A stretch of 5,607 nucleotides of DNA, from NCBI GenBank assembly GCA_036675565.1, contig JAKFER010000315.1, positions 1 to 5,607 of the forward strand, read 5' to 3'. Below are positions 1 through 4,150 of the stretch, in pieces. The notes beneath the pieces are model-generated. The model worked only from the letters and a program-made list of their open reading frames with translations, was not told where the DNA came from and did not search any database. The DNA comes from JACCYQ01 sp036675565. GTDB taxonomy: Bacteria > Bacteroidota > Bacteroidia > Chitinophagales > Chitinophagaceae. The translations under genes were made by a program, and so were the position numbers. Each line of letters starts with the position of its first letter. Within the stretch, counting starts at the first letter, position 1.

Positions 1-146
1 ACGGTCCCTGATATTTTTTTCAGTGAATCCAGCGGTAATACCAGTTCTGTAATACTTCCGAGAGCTAACCAGAGAGTAAATCCTAAAACAATAAAGATCA
101 GAACGTACTCCGCAATAACAGTTTTAAAGGGATCTTTTTTTCTCAT
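1..146 (-). CDS. N-terminus of an unrecognised membrane protein (partial)
   Basis: An open frame starts at an ATG (complement of 144-146) and runs off the left edge, giving 48 residues. It begins MRKKDPFKTV: a short basic cytoplasmic start followed by a long hydrophobic stretch from about residue 10 to 38 (IAEYVLIFIV, LGFTLWLALG), interrupted by single polar residues. The rest of the visible part (LDSLKKISGT) is polar. This fits an inner-membrane protein whose first helix starts near residue 10, with the positive-inside rule satisfied by the R/K cluster. I do not recognise the family. There is no Shine-Dalgarno worth the name; the upstream sequence is A-rich as is usual in Bacteroidota. A -7-like TATTTTG lies on the minus strand at 208-214, and repeat copy A lies just beyond it. 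Confidence 0.6.
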   Translation of the reverse strand, partial: MRKKDPFKTVIAEYVLIFIVLGFTLWLALGSITELVLPLDSLKKISGT

Positions 147-232
147 GGTATTTGATTGTTAGTTTTTGTTCCCTGCAATAATTGGCTGGGGGTGTAAAAC
201 GCTGAAACAAAATAATACCATAAGCTTAATGA

Positions 233-257
233 TCATACCCGTGTTTTCACGGTATGA
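233..257. promoter_or_regulatory. Hairpin/inverted repeat with TTTT loop (copy A)
   Basis: The left arm TCATACC-C-GTG pairs with the right arm CACGGTATGA around a TTTT loop: 10 base pairs with one bulged C. The same 25 bases occur at 3593-3617. It lies 86 bases upstream of the minus-strand start at 146, and about 18 bases beyond a -7-like TATTTTG (208-214, minus). That position would suit an upstream binding site for a dimeric regulator. A transcribed RNA hairpin is the alternative. The structure is seen directly; the role is inference. Confidence 0.55.
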
Positions 258-358
258 GGAAGGTTTTTGATTGTTACAGTTTTTTTTAGGATGAAGTTTT
301 TTCCACTGACATGGAAGGCGGGGAGAGGAAGGGCAAGGGGGGGTGAGAGAGCAGGGGG
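233..358. repeat. Mosaic intergenic repeat, copy A
   Basis: This block recurs at 3593-3711 in the same orientation. Shared parts in order: a hairpin (identical in both copies), a T-rich spacer with a GTTACAG / GTAACAG word, the word GATGAAGTTTTT, CCACTGNCATGG, a 20-base identical stretch at 316-335 (AGGCGGGGAGAGGAAGGGCA), then a long G run, TGAGAGAGCAG and a closing G run. Copies differ by scattered substitutions and small indels, so this is an old or degenerate duplication. The G-rich half has runs of 4, 3, 7, 5 and 3 G between 320 and 363, enough for a canonical G-quadruplex on the plus strand. No terminal inverted repeats or clear target duplications are visible, so it is not an obvious MITE. 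Function unknown. Confidence 0.8.
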
Positions 359-499
359 CTGGGAGATGTTTCTTATGGGTAACGGGTACGTGTAGGTGTA
401 TTTTTTCCTTATAAACATCTGCCATGACTTAGCATTCTACTGGTTTGTGTGAAAGTTTTTGCTGCTTTATCCATAACTTTGCCATTTTTTACCCAAAAT

Positions 500-515
500 T
501 CAACTTTAAAGTTGA
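500..515. promoter_or_regulatory. Perfect 16-bp palindrome, candidate toxin-antitoxin operator
   Basis: TCAACTTTAAAGTTGA is its own reverse complement. Its right arm contains the TTG (512-514) that serves as the -33 element of the promoter ahead of the mqsR-like gene, so a bound repressor would block RNA polymerase. The E. coli antitoxin MqsA autorepresses its operon through AACCT-(short spacer)-AGGTT palindromes; here the half-sites read AACTT / AAGTT with a 2-base spacer, the same layout with a changed base. The palindrome is seen directly; binding by the downstream HTH antitoxin is inferred. Confidence 0.65.
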
Positions 516-541
516 TTAATTGAGAATTTTTTGTATTTTTG
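512..541 (+). promoter_or_regulatory. Bacteroidota-type promoter of the toxin-antitoxin operon
   Basis: TTG at 512-514 and TATTTTTG at 534-541 are separated by 19 bases and match the Bacteroidota -33 TTG / -7 TAnnTTTG consensus. Transcription would start around 546-549, leaving a leader of roughly 55-60 bases before the ATG at 605. The -33 element is inside the 500-515 palindrome, which suggests autoregulation. The surrounding AT-richness makes chance matches possible, but spacing and position are both right. Confidence 0.55.
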
Positions 542-604
542 TTTTAAACCAATCAATCGCAAAATGGACAAGGCAATAACCACTAAGCTAAAAATTATCT
601 TACC

Positions 605-922
605 ATGGCTACTTCTTATGAGATTGAAGGGTTTTTACAGGACTTTAAAACAAAACTAAGCATTTGGGGCATTTTCTTTCGAGACGATCGTAGTAAAAAT
701 GCCAATACATTGTTGGAATTAGAAATTTATCCGGTAGACCGGGAAAAAATCGTAAAACAATTGAATGCTTCAGATTACTACCAAGGTCCTATTCCGGATA
801 CTCTAAATAAGGATGCTGATATGTGGGTATTTAAGAAAAGCGTAAAAGGTAAAATGGTGTATATCAAAATCTCGTTGGGTATCCCTTGCAGCAAGGTTAT
901 ATGTATATCATTTCATACTTAA
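605..922 (+). CDS. mqsR: MqsR-family toxin (type II toxin-antitoxin)
   Basis: This 105-residue protein is the likely toxin of a type II pair. MqsR toxins are RelE-fold ribonucleases that cleave mRNA and arrest growth; E. coli MqsR is 98 residues and prefers GCU sites. The C-terminal half shows the family pattern: VDREKIVKQLNASDYYQGP (44-62, matching the helix and xxSDFYKS region of E. coli), then MWVFKK (73-78), VYIKISLG (85-92) and VICISFH (98-104), the closing beta strands. Y86 aligns with E. coli Y81, while the cited catalytic K56 is replaced by Q60, so the active site may be arranged differently. Toxin first, antitoxin second, with a 30-base gap, is the mqsRA order rather than the usual type II order. 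The ATG at 605 is the only sensible start: an in-frame stop lies at 584-586. No strong ribosome binding site is visible. Family-level identification is fairly secure; activity is not shown. Confidence 0.8.
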   Translation: MATSYEIEGFLQDFKTKLSIWGIFFRDDRSKNANTLLELEIYPVDREKIVKQLNASDYYQGPIPDTLNKDADMWVFKKSVKGKMVYIKISLGIPCSKVICISFHT

Positions 923-931
923 CAAACAATT

Positions 932-946
932 CCTTTTAAATAAAGG
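932..946 (+). promoter_or_regulatory. Ribosome binding site of the antitoxin inside a small inverted repeat
   Basis: AAAGG at 942-946 lies 6 bases before the ATG at 953 and is the best Shine-Dalgarno-like word near any start in this window. It pairs with CCTTT at 932-936 across a 5-base loop, so a weak stem could mask it. A small helper of this kind could tune antitoxin against toxin synthesis, but five base pairs, mostly A-U, is marginal. Confidence 0.3.
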
Positions 947-952
947 CAAATT

Positions 953-1954
953 ATGAAGAGTCCATTAACAGGTGGAGAAGTTGAACTAAGAAAAGAGCAA
1001 AGAAAACTCACCTTTCGAAAGGAAAACTTCAATGTGATGTATCATTTCTATGTGTGTGTTGATACTAAAGAGCAATTCACAAGCACAGAAATAGATACAC
1101 TTAATATTAACCAGGTTTATAACCAATATCGGGAAAAGTATGGTATTCCATTCACTGATGAAATCATAAAGATCAGGCATAAATATGGCCTCAGCGCAGC
1201 AAAGATGAGCGAAGTGTTGGGCTTAGGTCCAAATAGCTATCGTAACTATGAAGCAGGTGAGATTCCCAGTGTTGCAAACGGAAGGCTTATTCGTCTTGCA
1301 GAGGACCCCCTTGAATTTGCTAAGCTCCTGGACATGAGTAAAAAATCATTGCTTCAACAGGAATATGATCGGGTGCTAAAGAAGGTTGAAAATGCTATCA
1401 ATACAGTTTCTGATTTGGATGAATTGTGGATGCAATATTTTTTTGGAACCAAATATCCTAATATTCGTAATGGCTATAAAACACCTTCCATTGAGAAGGT
1501 AGGCTTAATGACAAGCTATTTTGCAAAGCACAACAAGCCTTATACTACAGCGATGAATAAATTAATGTTTTATGCTGATTTTGGCCATTATCAAAAACAT
1601 GGATCCAGTATAAGCGGTGTTTCTTACAAAGCTTTGCCAAAAGGGCCGGTTCCTGATAATTATGGTTTTCTATATAATCAGGTAACTAACGCTGGCTTTG
1701 TAGAAATAGCGGAATATAATTTCGGGGAGTATGTGGGAGAAATGTTCATTTTTATCAAACCTCCGCTTGTTGAAACACAAGAAATGCTTTCGGAGCCAGA
1801 ACTACAAACACTTGAATCAGTTTCTAAAAGATTTAAAGGAAAATCTACTAAAGAAATTATTGATATCAGTCACGAAGAATCTGCCTGGAAAAATAATATA
1901 AATGACAAAAACATCATTAGTTACAATTATAGTTTTGACCTGAAAATGTTATGA
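953..1954 (+). CDS. mqsA: MqsA-type HTH antitoxin fused to a Panacea (DUF4065/SocA-like) domain
   Basis: This 333-residue protein is the partner of the upstream toxin. Residues 1-45 match the N-terminal toxin-binding domain of MqsA antitoxins (MKSPLTGGEV, then YVCVDTKEQF). The four zinc cysteines of E. coli MqsA (C3, C6, C37, C40) are here S3, T6, C35 and T38, so the zinc site is lost. Residues about 66-118 are an Xre-like helix-turn-helix (IRHKYGLSAAKMSEVLGLG, then NSYRNYEAGEIPS); N94 aligns with the DNA-contacting N97 of E. coli MqsA, whereas R101 becomes N98. Residues about 183-312 are a Panacea domain (MNKLMFYADFGHYQKHG, GVSYKALPKGPVPDNYG, SHEESAW). Panacea domains are known as interchangeable toxin-neutralising modules, so this protein may carry two potential neutralising parts. 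It probably also represses its operon through the 500-515 palindrome. E. coli MqsA has 131 residues; the extra length is the Panacea part. Start at 953 is supported by the MKxPLTGGE opening and AAAGG 6 bases upstream. Confidence 0.85.
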   Translation: MKSPLTGGEVELRKEQRKLTFRKENFNVMYHFYVCVDTKEQFTSTEIDTLNINQVYNQYREKYGIPFTDEIIKIRHKYGLSAAKMSEVLGLGPNSYRNYEAGEIPSVANGRLIRLAEDPLEFAKLLDMSKKSLLQQEYDRVLKKVENAINTVSDLDELWMQYFFGTKYPNIRNGYKTPSIEKVGLMTSYFAKHNKPYTTAMNKLMFYADFGHYQKHGSSISGVSYKALPKGPVPDNYGFLYNQVTNAGFVEIAEYNFGEYVGEMFIFIKPPLVETQEMLSEPELQTLESVSKRFKGKSTKEIIDISHEESAWKNNINDKNIISYNYSFDLKML

Positions 1955-2016
1955 TCACTGAACAAACTACAGATATGCAATAAATGCGAATTTCCATCTC
2001 ATGACATTCAAAGTGA

Positions 2017-2417
2017 CTATTTTTTCCCATACCTACGGAATGCCTGTATGGTCTGATAAAATCCATAGGCAATAAATATCCTTGCGAGGAAATCAATGAT
2101 ATAGGATGTAGTATTAAGTGTTGCCTTTGGCTCACTGGTAAAAAGATTTGTGTAACTCCCTTCATCCAGTTTCTTCCATTATCATTTGAAAGCTTATTGT
2201 AAAAAGCTGGTAACCGAACCATGTGATAGGAATATATTTTTGATAGACTCTGATCATTCGTTTTTTTAATCCATTGGAGACTCTGGTAATGGGATTCCAC
2301 TTCTCGCGCCTGGTATTCATGGGCGCGAATGGTATCACCTTGAGTGAGGTAAGTATTATGTAGCTGAGCAAATACGTGTTGAGCCTGGTGATAATTTAGT
2401 TTTGTCTCGATATAATT
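2017..2417 (-). pseudogene. Remnant of a Bacteroidota membrane protein (C-terminal part, frameshifted)
   Basis: Two reading frames on the minus strand together give the C-terminal part of a protein type I recognise from Bacteroidota genomes: a soluble helical segment followed by membrane helices, often behind pentapeptide repeats. The first frame, open from 2417, reads YHQAQHVFAQLHNTYLTQGD, then IRAHEYQAREVESHY and FYNKLSNDNGRNWMKGV. Near 2130-2170 sense moves to another frame, which gives TTSYIIDFLARI and FIAYGFYQTIQAFRRYGKK and then TAG at 2017-2019. Intact relatives, as I remember them, have at least one more membrane helix between these parts, so an internal deletion with a frame change is likely. 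There is no start codon or N-terminus: a stop (2418-2420) precedes the fragment. The open minus-strand frame through 1917-2300 is therefore only a piece of this wreck. The family assignment is from memory and has no formal name here. Confidence 0.6.
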
Positions 2418-2514
2418 TTAGTTGGAAAATCTGTTTCGGCAGATGAGGAATGGCTGGTTGGGTTTGTAACAGCAACCATTAACCGAAATTAATTTTATTG
2501 CGTATCTCCATCTA

Positions 2515-2718
2515 TTACTTCCTAACTTGAACCCTTAACCGTAAACTCTTCACCGCTTTTTGCAAATGACATTTTACTGTAAATGGTGAAACATTCAGAG
2601 CACCTGCAATCTTCATTCGATTTCAACCATCTTCTTTGCTTAACCTGAAAACAACTTGTTGCTGTTGCGGCAATTGCATGAGTAAGCTCTCTATGAATAA
2701 TCTGTGATAACTTAGATT
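2515..2718 (-). pseudogene. Remnant of an ECF-type sigma factor, region 4, with in-frame TGA
   Basis: On the minus strand one frame from 2718 to the TAA at 2515-2517 reads FIESLLMQLPQQQQVVFRLS, then KEDG, a TGA at 2623-2625, then NRMKIAGALNVSPFTVKCHL and QKAVKSLRLRVQVRK. This is the end of a sigma-70 family protein: the helix before region 4.2 (LPxQQQxVFxLS), then the helix-turn-helix (IAxxLxxSPxTVKxHL) that reads the -35/-33 element, and the closing KAxxxLR helix. The TGA replaces one residue in the linker to the HTH and is a single base from a sense codon such as TTA. Regions 2 and 3 are absent: a stop lies immediately upstream (2719-2721), and the next gene begins there. It is a decayed fragment, not a working regulator. 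The match to sigma region 4 is strong by motif. Confidence 0.78.
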
Positions 2719-2729
2719 CTAGTATTTAG

Positions 2730-3479
2730 CTATTTATTATAGTATCTAATTATTCTGTTCGGTTCCTTATTAAAGTCTTCCAACTTTTCAAATTCTCTTG
2801 GAGGTATATCTTTTAGCCATTTTACTGAATTGTTTTTTGATATTTTAATAAAATATATAGGCCCGCCAATAGTTAGCTCTTTGTTTTTATCCTTAGCATA
2901 TTTGTAGATAGCCTCCTTAATCAACTTTGTTGCTTTTTTACAAGTTATTTTCGATGAATATTTTGATCCAAAAATAGTGGAGTCTGGTTCAACAAAGCCT
3001 GACCTTTTGACTAAGACTCTGGTGCCATTTCTATAATTGTAATAAATATTAGGTTTTGAATTGCGATAATTCGCCAAAAAAAATATCATCCCATTTAAAT
3101 CTATCTTAGCTTTTGGTATCATTTTTTCTATATACTTAGTCCAATGAAACCATGTAAAAGAAACGTCTTCGTTCATTTGTGGAAGAGAATCCGTAAATCT
3201 TTTGGTTAAATATGAAACATTATAGTTATTAACATTTGCTGTACCCATCAATCCAATAACATAATTCTTACCTGGAAAAATCTTCTGAATCGAATCTATA
3301 TAACCAATAGCTCCATTTTTATATTTTAGTGTCAACCTTGAATCGCTACCGATTATAATACCATCTTTGCAAATTGCGGCTATCATAAATGATCCATTGG
3401 TTGACGTTACTTGTGAATATGTTAAAGAATTAAATAGAGTTAAAAATGCCAGTATAAGGTGATCTGCTTTTGTCATCAT
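2730..3479 (-). CDS. Exported Ntn-hydrolase-like (proteasome beta-like) protein
   Basis: This 249-residue protein has a Sec-type signal peptide (hydrophobic about 8-16, likely cleavage after TYS, residues 20-22), so it acts in the periplasm or outside. The mature part carries proteasome-beta/Ntn-hydrolase landmarks: GSFMIAAICKDGIIIGSDSR (29-48, matching the first strands ending in the D17-S-R19 signature), SIQKIFPGKNYVIGLMG (63-79, with K66 at the Lys33 position), TIFGSKYSS (168-176, like the GSG turn) and TIGGPIYFIKIS (203-214, the late strand). Counting back from D46, the residue at the Thr1 place is S30, not Thr. Signal peptidase would leave about seven residues before it, so a second cleavage would be needed to free a nucleophile; otherwise the protein may be inactive. 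The substrate is unknown. The gene is AT-rich compared with xseAB, which suggests recent acquisition. Two adjacent ATG codons open the frame; no Shine-Dalgarno is seen. It stands alone, 113 bases downstream of the hairpin of repeat copy B. Confidence 0.72.
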   Translation of the reverse strand: MMTKADHLILAFLTLFNSLTYSQVTSTNGSFMIAAICKDGIIIGSDSRLTLKYKNGAIGYIDSIQKIFPGKNYVIGLMGTANVNNYNVSYLTKRFTDSLPQMNEDVSFTWFHWTKYIEKMIPKAKIDLNGMIFFLANYRNSKPNIYYNYRNGTRVLVKRSGFVEPDSTIFGSKYSSKITCKKATKLIKEAIYKYAKDKNKELTIGGPIYFIKISKNNSVKWLKDIPPREFEKLEDFNKEPNRIIRYYNK

Positions 3480-3592
3480 GGAGTTTTTTGTTCTCTTTTG
3501 TAAGTAACATTTTTTTTTATTGATATTTTTTCGATTCGTTTACATACTAATTCAAAGTAAATGTAACAAAGAAACCTAAACCTTCTTTATCT

Positions 3593-3617
3593 TCATACCC
3601 GTGTTTTCACGGTATGA
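3593..3617. promoter_or_regulatory. Hairpin/inverted repeat with TTTT loop (copy B)
   Basis: The 25 bases are identical to 233-257: arms TCATACC-C-GTG and CACGGTATGA around TTTT, with one bulged C. It lies 113 bases upstream of the Ntn-like gene start, on the same side and in the same orientation as copy A relative to its own minus-strand gene. Perfect conservation here, while the flanking repeat has drifted, suggests the hairpin is the constrained part. Regulator site or transcript hairpin are both possible. Confidence 0.55.
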
Positions 3618-3711
3618 TGTAAGTTTTGTAACAGAATTTTTTAAGATGAAGTTTTTACCACTGGCATGGTAGGCGGGGAGAGGAAGGGCAGGGGGGTGAG
3701 AGAGCAGAGGG
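3593..3711. repeat. Mosaic intergenic repeat, copy B
   Basis: This is the second copy of the block at 233-358, same orientation: hairpin, T-rich spacer with GTAACAG, GATGAAGTTTTT, CCACTGGCATGG, the 20-base identical stretch (3671-3690), G run, TGAGAGAGCAGAGGG. It is slightly shorter than copy A, through a deletion in the T-rich spacer and a shorter G run. G runs at 3675-3678, 3686-3688, 3691-3696 and 3709-3711 make a quadruplex possible, but only with one long loop, so it is weaker than in copy A. The two copies bracket the accessory segment. Confidence 0.8.
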
Positions 3712-3904
3712 AAATGAAAAGAGATTTATTTTTGATAACTGTCACCAATAGTTGCAGTTGTATGGTTAATATCAAACTAAAAAAACAGCGACATCCTTTC
3801 GTAATATTTACATAGTTATGGTGCTGTAAAGGGAGGACTTTACACTTAAACAATCTCTAAATAACGACCCTGGGAATGTTGTTACTGAGAATCAAACCCA
3901 ACAA

Positions 3905-4150
3905 TCAAAACGGCAGATCATCAGCTTTCTCCGAGGCAGCGGATTCCGTTGCTGGTGTGTCCAATTCCTGTAAAATGGCATTTATATCCTCCTCAGTGGT
4001 CTTGAGCTTTTCCTTGCAAATGCGGATCAGTTCGGCAGCTCTTTTTACCTTATCCGAAACGGCGTCAATTGAAATGCTGCCATTGCTGATCTCGGATACA
4101 ATCTCTTGTAATTCATTATACGCAGTTTCATAATTTAATTGTTCGTTCAT
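3905..4150 (-). CDS. xseB: Exodeoxyribonuclease VII small subunit
   Basis: XseB is the small subunit of exonuclease VII; several copies wrap the large subunit XseA to form the cytoplasmic enzyme that degrades single-stranded DNA from both ends to oligonucleotides. The 81 residues show the family pattern: NYETAYNELQEIVSEISNGS (6-25), then ISIDAVSDKVKRAAELIRIC (26-45), then KEKLKTTEEDINAILQEL, a two-helix hairpin of coiled-coil type. The tail (about 64-81, ending ADDLPF) is variable and acidic, as often in Bacteroidota. Length is typical. Its ATG overlaps the xseA stop as ATGA (4147-4150), so the two are translationally coupled, giving a supply of small subunit linked to large subunit. It is the last gene of the operon in view. 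Confidence 0.93.
   Translation of the reverse strand: MNEQLNYETAYNELQEIVSEISNGSISIDAVSDKVKRAAELIRICKEKLKTTEEDINAILQELDTPATESAASEKADDLPF

Larger units (their letters stand above)
147..604. other. Intergenic region between divergent genes
   Basis: This 458-base stretch separates the minus-strand membrane protein from the plus-strand toxin-antitoxin operon. It holds repeat copy A (233-358) with its hairpin and G-rich tract, and near the right end a perfect palindrome and a Bacteroidota-type promoter for the operon. The part between about 364 and 495 shows no gene, RNA or repeat that I can support. A minus-strand open frame covering 159-425 has low-complexity Pro/Ser/Cys-rich content where it crosses the G-rich tract and resembles no protein family, so it is not called. 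Confidence 0.75.
3480..3904. other. Intergenic region with repeat copy B
   Basis: This 425-base stretch lies between the start of the Ntn-like gene and the stop of xseB. It holds the hairpin and G-rich repeat (3593-3711). The first 113 bases must contain the promoter of the Ntn-like gene; a -7-like TACTTTG is on the minus strand at 3553-3559, one base shorter than consensus, with no convincing -33 partner. From 3712 to 3904 I see no gene, no RNA and no convincing terminator for xseAB. Confidence 0.65.

Noticed and set aside
291..395. Plus-strand mini-frame starting ATGAAGTTTTT (MKFFPLTWKAGR...) in repeat copy A
   Set aside because: The opening words are shared with copy B, but copy B has a TAG after eight codons, so a conserved small protein is not supported.
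159..425. Minus-strand open frame of 88 codons
   Set aside because: It runs through the mosaic repeat; the Pro/Ser/Cys-rich part is the translated G-rich tract, and the other repeat copy does not preserve the frame.
564..659. Small plus-strand frame (31 codons) overlapping the toxin start in another frame
   Set aside because: No family resemblance, no ribosome binding site, and most of it is simply the toxin gene read out of frame.
1917..2300. Minus-strand frame taken as an intact 127-residue gene
   Set aside because: Its upstream half belongs to the decayed membrane protein, whose true end is in another frame; the last part is antisense to the antitoxin end and non-coding sequence.
2304..2328. 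Inverted repeat TCGCGCC / GGCGCGA with 11-base loop
   Set aside because: It falls inside codons of the remnant (IRAHEYQARE), lacks a T-run and has no partner elsewhere; probably a codon coincidence.
2162..2371. Minus-strand frame of 69 codons
   Set aside because: Out-of-frame shadow of the pseudogene, with no recognisable motif.
233..3617. The two identical hairpins as CRISPR repeats
   Set aside because: Only two copies more than 3 kb apart, no spacer array and no cas genes.
3641..3853. Minus-strand frame of 70 codons
   Set aside because: Starts in non-coding sequence and ends in the G-rich repeat; no family signal.
3876..4133. Plus-strand frame antisense to xseB
   Set aside because: Shadow of xseB: Ser/Leu-rich translation without motifs.
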